Source: Rhodanobacter sp. B04 (GTDB lineage Bacteria > Pseudomonadota > Gammaproteobacteria > Xanthomonadales > Rhodanobacteraceae). Taken from it: a DNA stretch of 64,000 nucleotides. The notes under the pieces are model-generated. The model was not told where the DNA came from. It ran no database searches and saw only the letters and a program-made list of their open reading frames with translations. The stretch is from positions 186,001 to 250,000 of the forward strand of contig NZ_MUNV01000012.1 in the NCBI RefSeq assembly GCF_002001125.1. The letters run 5' to 3'. Position numbers and translations under genes: made by a program. This document shows positions 20,379 to 30,158 of this stretch, in pieces; position 1 is the first letter of the stretch; every line of letters starts with the position of its first letter.

Positions 20379-21262
20379 GCCGGCTCTCCATCGTTGCCGC
20401 GCCGCGCAAACTTGAGCATCAGCGCAGTCACCGCGAACATGATCAGGAACAGCAGGAATGCCACCGCCGAGGCGGAACCGAGGTTCCACCATTTGAAGCC
20501 CTCGTCGTACATCAGGTACAGCACGCTGGTGGTGCTCTGCAGCGGGCCGCCCTCGGTCATCACATAAGGCTCGGCGAACAGCTGGAAATAACCCGACACG
20601 GTGAGGATGCTCACCATCAACAGCGTCGGCCCGAGCATCGGCAGGGTGATGTGGCGGAACTGTCGCCATGCCGACGCGCCGTCGATGTGTGCGGCTTCGT
20701 ACAGGTCGGCCGGAATCGCCTGCAGGCCGGCGAGGAAGATGATCATGTTGTAGCCGAAGTTTTTCCACACCGCGAACAGGATGATCGTCGGCATCGCCCA
20801 GTGCGGATCGCCGAGCCAGTCGACCGGGTGGATGCCAAGGTGGCCGAGCACGAAGTTCACCATGCCGTACTTGGTGTTGAACAGATAACGCCAGATCACC
20901 GCCACCGCCACCACCGTGGTCACCACCGGCGCGAACAGCGCGGTGCGGAAGAACGGCTTGCAGCGCGCCAGCGGCGAATTGAGCAGCAGTGCGGCGCCGA
21001 GCGAGGTGCCCATCGACAGCGGCACGCCGATCGCCACGAAGTACGTCGTATGCGCCAGCGCGGACCAGAACAATGGCTGGTGCAGCAACGTCCAGTAATT
21101 CTGCAACGCGACGAAGCGCAGGTTGTGGATATTCGCCAGCGCATAGAGGTCGTAGTCGGTGAGGCTGAGCGCCAGTGCGGCGATCACCGGCAGCAGGAAA
21201 AACACGCCAAGCACCAGCAGGGCGGGCGCAAGGAACAGCCACGCGGCGCGTTGCGGGTTCAT
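20375..21262 (-). CDS. sugar ABC transporter permease (MalF-like)
   Basis: A 295-residue permease. It starts MNPQRAAWLFLAPALLVLGV and has six predicted membrane helices. The EAA loop is DLYEAAHIDGASAWRQFRHI followed by TLPMLGPTLL. It pairs with the MalG-like permease to make the membrane channel. ATG 21262 overlaps the stop of the substrate-binding protein gene (21259). The four-base overlaps across these genes indicate tight translational coupling and fixed subunit ratios. Confidence 0.93.
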   Translation of the reverse strand: MNPQRAAWLFLAPALLVLGVFFLLPVIAALALSLTDYDLYALANIHNLRFVALQNYWTLLHQPLFWSALAHTTYFVAIGVPLSMGTSLGAALLLNSPLARCKPFFRTALFAPVVTTVVAVAVIWRYLFNTKYGMVNFVLGHLGIHPVDWLGDPHWAMPTIILFAVWKNFGYNMIIFLAGLQAIPADLYEAAHIDGASAWRQFRHITLPMLGPTLLMVSILTVSGYFQLFAEPYVMTEGGPLQSTTSVLYLMYDEGFKWWNLGSASAVAFLLFLIMFAVTALMLKFARRGNDGEPA

Positions 21263-22590
21263 CGAGCAGCTCCGGTCATCGGATGCGCATGATCGAGAAT
21301 CCAGCGGCGCTTCTCCAGGATGCGGTCGGTGCGACGATCCATCTCCGCGGTAGCCTGGTCGATCGTCAGCTCGCCGGCAATCGCCTGTGCGGCGACCAGC
21401 TGCATCTCGTTGGCGATGCGCTCCCATTCCGGTACCGCCGGCGTCGGCCGCACCCGCTCCAGTTGTTCGCGGAACGCACGTGCCTTCGGATCGACATGCA
21501 AGGCGCCACCCGCCCACGACGAGCGCCGCGGCGGCATGTCGCCAAGCAGGTCATAGAAGCGCTGCTGTACCTGCGGTTGCGACAGGTATTCGATCAACTG
21601 CCACGCCGCATCCTTGTGCTTCGCCGCGCGAAAAATCACCAGGCTGGAGCCGCCCGCTGCGCCGATGCCGGCATCGTGCGGGCCGGGCAGCGGCGCGGTC
21701 GACCAGTCGTCCTGCTCGGCCGCGGGAAGGCGCTTGCGGAACTCGCCGATATTCCATGGGCCAGACAGATAGAAGGCGTAAGCGCCGCGGCCGAATTCCG
21801 ACCACGGGTTGCCGGCTTCCACATTGGTGATCGGCGGCGCCTGATGCAGGCGGAAGGTATCCACGTAGAACGTCAGCGCGCGCTTGAAGCCGGCGCTCTC
21901 GAAATTGCCGTAGCGGTCGTTGTCGCGCAGCAACGGATCGGGCTCCTGCAGCGCCAGCGACATCAGCTGCTCGTATTCGTTGGTCGGCAGCAGGATGCCG
22001 TAGGCATGCCGCTGTGGGTCGCTCAACGCAGCGAGCATGCGCCGCCATTCGGCCCAGTCGCGCGGTGGCGCATCGAAACCGGCGGCCCTGAGCAGATCCG
22101 TGCGATAGAACAGCAGCCGTGTATCGACGTACCACGGCACGCCATAGAGCTTGCCGCCGATGACGTTGGTCGCCCAGATGCTGGCGAAGTAATCGTCCTG
22201 CCTGATCACCGTGGAGCGGTCGACGCGCGCCTGCAGCGGTTCCAGTGCATCCAGCGCCACCATTTCCGGCAGCCAGGTGTTGCCGAGCTGGGTCAAGTCC
22301 GGCGTCGAGCCGCCGGCGAAGGCGGTGAGCAGTTTCTGGTGCGCCGCGGTCAGTGGCAGCTGCTGCACGTTCACATGGATATCGGGGTGCGCACGCTCGA
22401 AATCCGGCAGCAGCTGGATGATCGCCTCGCCTTCGCGGCCGATCGTCCAGAGCGTGAGCTGGTGGTTTTCCGCGGCGGCAGGTCCGCAACCACCGATCAG
22501 CGGCGTGCCTAGGACAACGCAGGCCAGCAGCAAACCGCATCGCATCGAGCGCAGATGGAGCCATCGACGCGGGCGGCTGCCGTGGCTCAT
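21259..22590 (-). CDS. sugar ABC transporter substrate-binding lipoprotein
   Basis: A 443-residue family 1 extracellular solute-binding protein. The N-terminal signal ends in a lipobox, LIGGC with C35, so it should be anchored to a membrane facing the periplasm. The mature protein has HQLTLWTIGREGEAIIQLLP, the TPDLTQLGNTWLPEM ligand-site block, and the PWYVDTRLLFYRTDLL motif of oligosaccharide binders. Its ATG overlaps the GH144 gene stop (22587-22590). It delivers a sugar to the permeases encoded downstream; the neighbouring GH144 and GH1 genes suggest a beta-linked glucan oligomer. Confidence 0.92.
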   Translation of the reverse strand: MSHGSRPRRWLHLRSMRCGLLLACVVLGTPLIGGCGPAAAENHQLTLWTIGREGEAIIQLLPDFERAHPDIHVNVQQLPLTAAHQKLLTAFAGGSTPDLTQLGNTWLPEMVALDALEPLQARVDRSTVIRQDDYFASIWATNVIGGKLYGVPWYVDTRLLFYRTDLLRAAGFDAPPRDWAEWRRMLAALSDPQRHAYGILLPTNEYEQLMSLALQEPDPLLRDNDRYGNFESAGFKRALTFYVDTFRLHQAPPITNVEAGNPWSEFGRGAYAFYLSGPWNIGEFRKRLPAAEQDDWSTAPLPGPHDAGIGAAGGSSLVIFRAAKHKDAAWQLIEYLSQPQVQQRFYDLLGDMPPRRSSWAGGALHVDPKARAFREQLERVRPTPAVPEWERIANEMQLVAAQAIAGELTIDQATAEMDRRTDRILEKRRWILDHAHPMTGAAR

Positions 22591-24053
22591 TGCGCCGGTG
22601 TTCCCGTGCCCAGCCAGCCACCCGCGAAGCCGGCGCGCTCGAGTCCCTTGCGCACATACGGATTCTTCTTCATCACCTTCCACACGAAATCGCTGCGCCA
22701 ATTCTCGATCATCAGCACGATCGGTCCCTGGTCGATACCCAACTGCAACGTGTCCACCCAGCCCAGGCCGGGTACCAGCTTGCCGGTGCGCAAGTCGGTC
22801 TTGATGTGGAAGCTCGGATTGAACGCATCGACGAAGCCGTACTCGTTGTAGATCCACTGGCCATAGCGCTGCTTCATTTCCTGCAGCGCGGGTATCACGA
22901 TTTCCGGCGCGAAGGCGATCGAGCCTCCGGCCGCGGTCGGTGCGATGGTGCCGTCGTCGGAAATGTAATCCAGGCCTGCGCCGCGTGCGGTGTATCCGTT
23001 GAACTGGTGTTCGCCCGTCCCGCTCTTCTCCACGAAATCGCCAGGACCGTTGCTGGCGGTCAGGCCCCAGACATTCTTGCCGTAACCGGTCCAGTGGCCT
23101 GGGTTGGCGATGGCATAACTGCGCTGGCTGTAGACGGCGCGGCGGCTGTTCTCGAAATAGTCGAGGTGGTGCTCGCGGCTCCAGGCGTCGCGGATGCCGC
23201 GGAAGTCGACCCACACCTCGGTGTACTGGTGGCCGAACAGCGGCGCGAAGTTGAGGAATGTCTGGCCCTGGAACGCGCCCCAGGTCAGGTGATTGGTGGA
23301 CAGCCACGCCTGCCAGGCTTCGGATCCGACTGGGTGCGTCGGCGAGCCGAGCGCAAGGATGTAGACCAGCATGCCTTCGTCGTAGCCTTTCCAGTCGGCC
23401 GGGATGAACCGGCCGCCGGGTGTCCAGCCCATGCTGATCAGCGGCTTGCGCGGCTGCATCCAGGTCCAGTCGACGTCGCGGTAGATCGCGTCGGCGAGCT
23501 GGCGGATTTCTTTCTCCTGCGGCGTGTCGCGGTCGTAGTACGACGCCGCGAACAGCACGCCGCCGAGCAGCAGGGTGGTGTCGACGCTGGAAAGTTCGAC
23601 GGAGCGCATCGCCCGCTTGCCGGTCCGCATGTCGAGGAAGTGGTAGTAGAACCCGTGATAGCCGGCAGCATCGTCCTCGCTGTCGTTCTGCGGCGCATTG
23701 CTGAAGAACCTTAGGGTCGCAAGCGTGCGTTCGATCGCCTGCGCACGCGTGATGTAGCCGCGCTCGACGCCGACACCATAGGCGGTCAGGCCGAAACCGA
23801 CCGCAGCGATACTGGAAAACGAATGGCCGGGCGCGGAGTCGGGTACCAGTCCGGTCTTCGGATCGGCGCTGTGCCAGAACCATTCGAACGTGCGTTGCTC
23901 CAGGTCGTCGATCAGCTGCTGTTGCTGCTTGGGCAACGCGGCGTAGCCATGCTCCGCTGTCCGCGCTGTTGCAGGCGACTGCCAGGTGGCGCCGAGTACC
24001 AGCAGCGCGGTGAATGCCGTGGTTCGCAGTAAACGGGACAACTTGCCGGTCAT
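22587..24053 (-). CDS. secreted glycoamylase-domain protein (GH144 type)
   Basis: A 488-residue exported protein. The signal peptide (TGKLSRLLRTTAFTALLV, cleavage near ATA) leads into a helical barrel with LEQRTFEWFWHSADPKTGLV, SIAAVGFGLTAYGVGVERG, FYYHFLDMRTGKR and a late GQWIYNEYGFVDAFNPS. These motifs match the glycoamylase-like (PF10091) family. That family contains GH144 endo-beta-1,2-glucanases and is also found as a domain of cyclic beta-1,2-glucan synthases. ATG 24053 gives a good signal peptide; GTG 24074 would add seven residues, and neither start has a clear ribosome site. It sits between the halogenase-like gene and the importer genes. Activity on beta-1,2-glucan is inferred from family only. 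Confidence 0.82.
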   Translation of the reverse strand: MTGKLSRLLRTTAFTALLVLGATWQSPATARTAEHGYAALPKQQQQLIDDLEQRTFEWFWHSADPKTGLVPDSAPGHSFSSIAAVGFGLTAYGVGVERGYITRAQAIERTLATLRFFSNAPQNDSEDDAAGYHGFYYHFLDMRTGKRAMRSVELSSVDTTLLLGGVLFAASYYDRDTPQEKEIRQLADAIYRDVDWTWMQPRKPLISMGWTPGGRFIPADWKGYDEGMLVYILALGSPTHPVGSEAWQAWLSTNHLTWGAFQGQTFLNFAPLFGHQYTEVWVDFRGIRDAWSREHHLDYFENSRRAVYSQRSYAIANPGHWTGYGKNVWGLTASNGPGDFVEKSGTGEHQFNGYTARGAGLDYISDDGTIAPTAAGGSIAFAPEIVIPALQEMKQRYGQWIYNEYGFVDAFNPSFHIKTDLRTGKLVPGLGWVDTLQLGIDQGPIVLMIENWRSDFVWKVMKKNPYVRKGLERAGFAGGWLGTGTPAQ

Positions 24054-24137
24054 GGTGGAAGCGCTCTGTCTCACGATGGGGATTTCGTGCGGAGCCGTCG
24101 CGTGCGGTCACCTGCCTGGCGACTCCCGGGAAAATGG

Positions 24138-25658
24138 TCAGGCTGCCATGTCGGGTGCGGCGCAGTAGCGATCGATGAAAACCTGGTGCATCGGCATCGA
24201 ATCGACGCAGCTGGCGATCACCTTGGCGACGCCGGTGATGAACCGGCGCAGGTCCTGCTCCGGCATCTGGTCGACCAGCGGATGGTAGCCGCGTGGCAGG
24301 ATGCCCTGGCCGATCATCACCTGCACCCAGCTGACCGTGGCGAACATTTCCTCAGCATCGCGGAAGAAGCGGCCGCTGTCGCGGAACAGCTCGATGGTGT
24401 CGCGCAGCCGGTCGGGAATCGACATCGTGCGGCACTGGTTCCAGAACGGCGTATCGTCGCGTGCGGTGGCGTGATAATGAAGGATCAGGAAATCGCGGAT
24501 GCGCTCGTACTCGAATACAGCCTGCGCGTTGTAACGCTCGATCACCACCTCGCTGAAGTCGCGCTGCGGGAACAGGTTCAGCAGCCGCGCGATGCCCGAC
24601 TGGATCATGTAGATGCTGGTCGATTCCAGCGGTTCCAGAAAGCCGCTGGCCAGGCCCAGCGCCACCACATTCCTGTGCCAGAACTTCTTGCGCATGCCCG
24701 TGGTGAAGCGCAGCGCGCGTGGATCGCCCAACGCACGCCCGTCCAGGTTGGCGAGCAGCATCGCCGCCGCCTCGTCGTCGCTGAGGTGCGCGCTGGAATA
24801 CACATAGCCGTTGCCGGTGCGGTGCTGCAGCGGAATGCGCCATTGCCAGCCTGCGTCGCGGGCGGTCGAGCGCGTGTATGGCGTGGGCGGTCCCACCCTT
24901 TCGCAGGGCACGGCCATGGCACGGTCGCAGGGCAACCAGTGGGTGAAATCGTGGTAGCCGGTGTGCAGCGCCTGCTCGATCAGCAGCCCGCGAAAGCCGG
25001 AGCAATCGATGAACAGCTCGCCCTCGATGCGCTCGCCGTTTTCCAGGATCACCGCCTCGACAAAGCCGTCGTGCGCACGCAACGTGGTCTGCGCAATCTT
25101 GCCCTCGGTGCGGCGCACACCGCGCTTTTCCGCATAGCCGCGCAGATATTTCGCATAGAGCCCGGCATCGAAATGGTAGGCATACGCGATGTTAGCCAGC
25201 GGCGAGCTGGCCGGCACGTCGGTGGCCGAGGCCATGAACTTGCCGAGCGGCGCGGCCACCGTATTCAGAGAATAGGCGCCGATGTCGTCAGCGATGCCCT
25301 GCTGGCGGGCCTTGATCCAGAACTGATGGAACGGCAGCAGGCTCACGTCGTGGCCGATGGTGCCGAAACCGTGGATGTACGAATCGCCGATTCGGCCCCA
25401 GTCGTTGAACTGGATGCCGAGCTTGAACGTACCCTGCACCTGCTTGACGAACTCGATCTCGTCGATTTCGAGCAGATTGTTGAACAGCTTCAGGTGCGGC
25501 ACCGTCGCCTCGCCTACACCGACGATGCCGATTTCGTCCGACTCGATCAGCCGGATCGCGTAAGCGGGGCCAAGTACCTTGGCAAACGCCGCCGCGGCCA
25601 TCCAGCCTGCGGTGCCACCACCGACGATGACAATGTTCTTGATCTGTGGATCACCCAT
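24138..25658 (-). CDS. flavin-dependent tryptophan halogenase family protein
   Basis: A 506-residue FAD-type protein. The nucleotide motif is VGGGTAGWM (12-20) and GVGEATVPHL follows. The halogenase hallmark WxWxIP is present as WQWRIP (271-276). A lysine lies at exactly position 79 (GTFKLG), the position of the catalytic Lys in PrnA/RebH, and the EPLES block carrying the catalytic Glu is present. The halogenase residues are therefore intact. However, homologues next to TonB receptors and glycosidases are common in Xanthomonas and Caulobacter relatives, and their substrate is generally unknown. ATG 25658 (CAGGTG upstream) gives the family start. It probably begins the operon running into GH144 and the importer. 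Confidence 0.88.
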   Translation of the reverse strand: MGDPQIKNIVIVGGGTAGWMAAAAFAKVLGPAYAIRLIESDEIGIVGVGEATVPHLKLFNNLLEIDEIEFVKQVQGTFKLGIQFNDWGRIGDSYIHGFGTIGHDVSLLPFHQFWIKARQQGIADDIGAYSLNTVAAPLGKFMASATDVPASSPLANIAYAYHFDAGLYAKYLRGYAEKRGVRRTEGKIAQTTLRAHDGFVEAVILENGERIEGELFIDCSGFRGLLIEQALHTGYHDFTHWLPCDRAMAVPCERVGPPTPYTRSTARDAGWQWRIPLQHRTGNGYVYSSAHLSDDEAAAMLLANLDGRALGDPRALRFTTGMRKKFWHRNVVALGLASGFLEPLESTSIYMIQSGIARLLNLFPQRDFSEVVIERYNAQAVFEYERIRDFLILHYHATARDDTPFWNQCRTMSIPDRLRDTIELFRDSGRFFRDAEEMFATVSWVQVMIGQGILPRGYHPLVDQMPEQDLRRFITGVAKVIASCVDSMPMHQVFIDRYCAAPDMAA

Positions 25659-25692
25659 GGAACACCTGTTTCTGCATGGAACGGGCCGCTCC

Positions 25693-25720
25693 GAAAACAA
25701 AGCCCGCGGGTGCGGGCTTT
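25693..25720 (-). terminator. intrinsic terminator after the TonB receptor gene
   Basis: A 9-bp stem (AAAGCCCGC / GCGGGCTTT, 25699-25707 and 25712-25720) with a four-base loop is followed on the minus strand by TTGTTTTC. It lies about 50 bases after the TonB receptor stop and 35 bases before the halogenase-like start. It should end or damp receptor transcription before the downstream genes. Confidence 0.8.
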
Positions 25721-25767
25721 GCGTGAAGCCTGTATATCGTTGCCGTTGTCAGCCAGCAAGGACGAAC

Positions 25768-28700
25768 CTAGAAATTCATGCCCAATGAGACCCGCAGCGT
25801 ACGTGGGTATCCGGAGATATTGCCGGTCGGGTTGTAGATCACCGGCGTCTTGTTCAGTACACCGTTCGAGCCCCACGTCTCCAGATAGTTGACGTAATTG
25901 TTCCAGTTGAACGCGTTGAGCAGATCGATGCGGACGAACCCGTTGAGGTTGCCGTAGATCTTGAAGTTCTTGGTCGCCTGCAGGTCGATGTCGCGATAGC
26001 CGAAAATCTTGCCGCCGATCAGGAAACGTCCGTTACCCGGCGGTGCGATCGCAACCGGCTGGCCGCCACCGCCGCTGACGGCACCCATGTCCTGGTTGGT
26101 CGCCGGGAGACCGTAGAAGGCGATGTTCACATCAGGTATGGGGGTCGACAAGGTCAACTTGCCGCCGAACACGAAACCCCAGGGACCGTCGAGATTGCCG
26201 GTCATCACCAGACGTTGCTTGGCCACCCCGGAGCCGATGAACGGGTAGTGGCCGATGGTTTCATAGTCAAACGCGTACTGGTCGGTGGGATCGCTGTTGT
26301 CGTTGTTCTGGCGCGAGTGGCTGTAGGTGTAGGCAATCGTGGCGCCCCAATGCGATTCCTTGGTGTATGGCTTTTCGGCCGACAGCAGCAGCTGGGTAGT
26401 GCGGGTTTCCAGGCCGTTGTTGCCGATGATCAGGCTGCCGAAGCCGGGGATGCCATTGCCCCATGGCTGACTGCCGTTCTGCCAGAAGCTGCCATCGGGA
26501 TAGCGGTTGCCGAGGGTATAGACCAGTCCATCGTAGCTTCTGACCACGGCCACGGTGGCACTCGTATTCCACTCGCCGATCTTGTTGCGCATGCCAATGC
26601 TGAATTGGTCGGAGTACGGCGTCTTGATGTTGTTGTTGACCATGTCGACTTCCTTCCCGGTATTGCTACCGGCCACCAGTGCCTGCAGGGCGCTGATGTC
26701 GAGGAAGGACGGATCGAAGGTGTAGCAGGAGTTGACGCCGACCGTGCACGGCACATCCGGTGTATTGAAGTAGAGCGTGGGTTGCGACAGCACCGACTTG
26801 GTTTGCTCCACCTGCAGGCTCTCGTACAGGTTGCGGTCGTATGAGCGGCCGATACCGCCGAAAATCACATGATTCTCGTCACCGTTGAGGTCGTAGGAGA
26901 AACCGAAGCGCGGCGCGAAGTTGTTTTTCGGCGCACTGCGATTGTTGCCGGTGCTGATGTAATCGTTGATATTTACGCCGCCCTTGGCCAGGGTCTGCGC
27001 ATAGGTCTGGCCAGCCGGGGCATTTGGATCCTGGCTGTTGAAGGCGGCGACCACATTGGCCGGCGTGACATAGTTGAGATACGAAGGGGTCTCCTCGTAG
27101 TCCCAGCGGATGCCCAGATTCAGGGTCAGCTTATCGTTGACTGCCCAGTCGTCCTGGATATAGGTGCCGAACTGCTTGTCCGAGCTCCTGGCCACCGGGC
27201 TCTGTCCGGGCGTCGGCGAACCGAATTGCACCGAATATGGAATTGCTTCGGTACCGCCCGCAGTGGTCACCGCGTAATTGAACAGTGCGTTGGAGTCGCC
27301 CGCATCAAGTGCAGTCAGATCCACGGCCTTGTACTTGACGCCCATCTTGATGACGTGGTCGCCATGCCACTCGAAATCATTGAAAGTCAGGTCGTCCTGC
27401 AGCGACGGCCCCTTTTGGCCTTTGTTCTGTTGGGCGAGTGGCGAATTGCCGGTCTGCAGGATCGTGGTGTTCAGCTGCGCTCCAGTCAATGTGTAGCTGT
27501 TGCCCGCACCAAGCACCGCCGGCGTCGGCTCGTAGGAAGCGTCCTCGAAAGTCACCTGCAACCGATTGAACCAGCTGTATGCACTGTGGTCCCAGCGCAT
27601 GTCGAAGCGCTTGTCGTAGTTGATGACGTTGAGCGCCGCCGATGCGGTGGTGATGCCACCGACTCCGGTAACCTGGGTTTCGTCGCGGTATTTTCCGCTG
27701 ATTTCGAAGCGGTCCTTGTCGGTGGGTTCGTAGTCGATCTTGCCGAACCAATCGTTCTCCCTGAACGGCTGAGCTGCCGGTCCGATCTGCGACTGCACGC
27801 TGGCCGGCAACAGGTCGGTGACCCCCGTAACCCCCGGCACCACTGTGGTCGGAGTAACAAATTCCTTGCCTTCGTAGGCGATGAAGAAATGCGCCTTGTC
27901 CTGGATGATCGGGCCACCCAGGTCGAAGCCGTAGTTCTTCTCGTGCGACGAGGTCTTCTTGCCCGCAGCTTCTTCGGCAGGAGTCTCCGCCCGCATCGCG
28001 GTATCGGTGAAATCGCCGAATACGTCTCCGTGGAATTCGTTGGTACCCGACTTGGTCTGGGCAACCAGCGCAGCGCTGGATACCTGGTCGTATTCCGCCT
28101 TGTAGTTGGATGTGATCACCTTATATTCGCCGATCGCCAGCTGCGGGAACGGGTTTCCCACGCTGCCGTTCTGGCCGGTGACGCCACCGGGCAATACGTA
28201 GTTTTTCTGGCCCACGCCATCGATATAGACATTGATGGCGCTGCTGGCCTGGGCGCCGGAGCGCAGGCTGGTATTTCCGGTTTGGCCATCTCGGGTAAAC
28301 ACTACGCCCGGCACGATGTCGGCGAATTGCAGGAAGTTGCGCGAGGCCTGCGGCGTAGTATCGATCTGCCGCAATGAGACATCGGTACCCACCTCGGACG
28401 TCTTGACTTCCTGCAGCGTAACGGCCGAGGCGGTGACCGTGACGGCATTGAGGTTAGTGGCGTTGGCGGCCACTGCCGCCGTAGCGGTCAGATCGAGCGT
28501 GGCGGTGGAGGCCACCGTTAGCGTAACCGTCCGCTCGGTACCCGCGCCCGCATCCACCTGGTAGGTACCTGGCGGCAGGCCAACCAGCGCGTAGCTGCCA
28601 TCCGCGTCTGCCTTGGTACGTCGCACCGCGCCGGTGGCGATCTGTTTGGCTGTCACCACCGCGCCAGCCGCCGCATGGCCACGCAGGTTCGCATCCGAGC

Positions 28701-28803
28701 TTGCCGCAATCGAAATCGCCGATGTGCCGATGGCGAGCGTCACGATCGACGCCTTGATGAGACTTGCGAGCAGCCTCTTTTTGAAATTCGTATTTGGTTT
28801 CAT
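25768..28803 (-). CDS. TonB-dependent outer-membrane receptor, Oar-like with N-terminal carboxypeptidase-regulatory domain
   Basis: A 1011-residue outer-membrane receptor. After the signal peptide (KRLLASLIKASIVTLAIG, cleavage near IAASS) comes a carboxypeptidase-regulatory-like fold (GAVVTAKQIATGAVRRTKAD, SYALVGLPPGTYQVD). The plug region follows (LREIDTT-like LRQIDTTPQASRNFL, then INVYIDGVG), and a long beta-barrel ends in the expected aromatic residue (VSLGMNF). GGGAGGGG just before ATG 28803 is a very strong ribosome site, so I reject the upstream start at 28899. Such receptors in Xanthomonadales import large carbohydrates. Position between LacI and the halogenase/GH144/importer genes suggests it brings the glucan-type substrate into the periplasm. 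Confidence 0.93.
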   Translation of the reverse strand: MKPNTNFKKRLLASLIKASIVTLAIGTSAISIAASSDANLRGHAAAGAVVTAKQIATGAVRRTKADADGSYALVGLPPGTYQVDAGAGTERTVTLTVASTATLDLTATAAVAANATNLNAVTVTASAVTLQEVKTSEVGTDVSLRQIDTTPQASRNFLQFADIVPGVVFTRDGQTGNTSLRSGAQASSAINVYIDGVGQKNYVLPGGVTGQNGSVGNPFPQLAIGEYKVITSNYKAEYDQVSSAALVAQTKSGTNEFHGDVFGDFTDTAMRAETPAEEAAGKKTSSHEKNYGFDLGGPIIQDKAHFFIAYEGKEFVTPTTVVPGVTGVTDLLPASVQSQIGPAAQPFRENDWFGKIDYEPTDKDRFEISGKYRDETQVTGVGGITTASAALNVINYDKRFDMRWDHSAYSWFNRLQVTFEDASYEPTPAVLGAGNSYTLTGAQLNTTILQTGNSPLAQQNKGQKGPSLQDDLTFNDFEWHGDHVIKMGVKYKAVDLTALDAGDSNALFNYAVTTAGGTEAIPYSVQFGSPTPGQSPVARSSDKQFGTYIQDDWAVNDKLTLNLGIRWDYEETPSYLNYVTPANVVAAFNSQDPNAPAGQTYAQTLAKGGVNINDYISTGNNRSAPKNNFAPRFGFSYDLNGDENHVIFGGIGRSYDRNLYESLQVEQTKSVLSQPTLYFNTPDVPCTVGVNSCYTFDPSFLDISALQALVAGSNTGKEVDMVNNNIKTPYSDQFSIGMRNKIGEWNTSATVAVVRSYDGLVYTLGNRYPDGSFWQNGSQPWGNGIPGFGSLIIGNNGLETRTTQLLLSAEKPYTKESHWGATIAYTYSHSRQNNDNSDPTDQYAFDYETIGHYPFIGSGVAKQRLVMTGNLDGPWGFVFGGKLTLSTPIPDVNIAFYGLPATNQDMGAVSGGGGQPVAIAPPGNGRFLIGGKIFGYRDIDLQATKNFKIYGNLNGFVRIDLLNAFNWNNYVNYLETWGSNGVLNKTPVIYNPTGNISGYPRTLRVSLGMNF

Positions 28804-29034
28804 GATTCCCCTCCCGCTCAAAAGCCGATTTGACGTACTGGGAATGCTTTCAGCTACCGCCGCGACAGGCAGCGCTGCACACGCCCGCGAAATGTGCACC
28901 GGATAATGCGTTGCTCTTTTTCATGACCTGACGCCCTTCCTCAACAAGCTTCAAGTGGAGCCAGCCGTGGCTGCAGTCCTGTGCAATGAATGCGAGCGAG
29001 CCCTTTCGCCTGCCTGCAGCAATACTTCTCGACG

Positions 29035-30108
29035 CTAGATCGCTTTGGATGGATGCCGCTTCGCATCCGCCGTCGTTGTCCGTGTCGGTGCATGCTCGCC
29101 GCCACGGGACGGGGTCGAGCCCCGCGCCACCAAGGTGGCCGTGACGCGCCGGTGCACCGGTATCCGACTGGCGGGATCGGCGATCTGCGCGCAGAGCTGT
29201 TCCAGCGCCAAGGTGCCCAATTCGGCAATGCGCACGCGCACCGTCGTCAGCGGCGGAGTGACATACCGCGCCATCGGCACATCATCGAAACCGGCGACGG
29301 CCACCTCGTCGGGAATGCGCACGCCAGCCTCGCGCAGAGCCGCCATGCAGCCGATCGCCATCATGTCGTTGGCAGCGAATACCGCATTCGGTCGCGGGTG
29401 CATTGCCAGCAACTGTTGCCCGGCGGCGTAGCCGGACTGCTCGCTGAAGTCACCCGGGAGGATCACCGCAGCGGCGTCCGCCGCATGCGCGGCAAGCACT
29501 TCGCGAAAGGCTTGCTCACGCTCGCGCACGTCCTGGTTCTTGACCGGCCCCTGGATGAAGGCAATCCGTTTGCACCCGCAGCCCAGCAGGTGATCGAGCA
29601 CCAGCTTGACCCCGCTCTTGTTGTCCACCGAAAGCGTGGCGTAGTCATGATTCGTTTCCAGCGTGTTCATCAGCACGCTGGGAAGGCTCACTTGCAGGTT
29701 GCGACGCAGGAAATCCTCATCGGCATGCGGCGACATCACCAACAGGCCATCGACCCGCCCGTGCATTGAGCGCAACGCAATCGCCGCTTCATCGGCATCG
29801 TCGTGCGAACTGGATACCAGGATGTGCAGGCCGCGGGCGCGGGCGGCCAGATCGATGCCGCGAATCAGCTCGGAAAAGAACTCGCCATACAGATCCGGCA
29901 GCAGGACACCGATGGTGTGGGTGCGCCGGGTAATCAGGCTGCGCGCTGCGTTGTCCGGCACGTAGCGAAGGCGGGCGGCGACTTCACGCACGATCTTCAC
30001 GGTTTCCGGGGTTACCCCGCCGCTGCCGTTGAGCGCACGCGACACCGAAGCCACGGAAAGCATGGCTTCGCGCGCCACATCTTTGATGGTTACGGTCCTG
30101 GATGCCAC
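29035..30108 (-). CDS. LacI-family transcriptional regulator
   Basis: A 357-residue repressor. The N-terminal HTH and hinge read TIKDVAREAMLSVASVSRAL, then RYVPDNAARSLITRRTHTIG. The sugar-binding domain includes HPRPNAVFAANDMMAIGCM and VAVAGFDDVPMARYVTPPLT. I prefer GTG 30108 (MASRTVTIKDVA); GTG 30138 would add ten residues. A LacI-type operator lies about 50 bases upstream, suggesting autoregulation, and a near-identical site lies before the GH1 gene. The C-terminal tail after VARGSTPS is short, polar and probably disordered. It is the likely substrate-responsive repressor of the 15-30 kb sugar locus. Confidence 0.9.
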   Translation of the reverse strand: MASRTVTIKDVAREAMLSVASVSRALNGSGGVTPETVKIVREVAARLRYVPDNAARSLITRRTHTIGVLLPDLYGEFFSELIRGIDLAARARGLHILVSSSHDDADEAAIALRSMHGRVDGLLVMSPHADEDFLRRNLQVSLPSVLMNTLETNHDYATLSVDNKSGVKLVLDHLLGCGCKRIAFIQGPVKNQDVREREQAFREVLAAHAADAAAVILPGDFSEQSGYAAGQQLLAMHPRPNAVFAANDMMAIGCMAALREAGVRIPDEVAVAGFDDVPMARYVTPPLTTVRVRIAELGTLALEQLCAQIADPASRIPVHRRVTATLVARGSTPSRGGEHAPTRTTTADAKRHPSKAI

Positions 30109-30158
30109 AACACCGTCCCGCTTGCAGCGCAGCCCCACGCTACGCGTCCGGACGCAAC

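Noticed and set aside
19557..21242. A 561-codon frame that could be a fused double permease
   Set aside because: Only the part from 20378 is a permease; the remainder is an out-of-frame reading of the other permease gene, which has its own start at 21262.
24040..24075. GGAAGCGCTC before the GH144 gene as a LacI-type operator
   Set aside because: It has a central CG and one good half-site, but the other half does not match and it differs from the two convincing operators at 18311 and 30159.
21259..24111. A 950-codon frame that could be a GH144-binding-protein fusion
   Set aside because: The first two-thirds are out of frame with the GH144 gene and lack motifs. The binding protein has its own ATG and lipobox at 22590.
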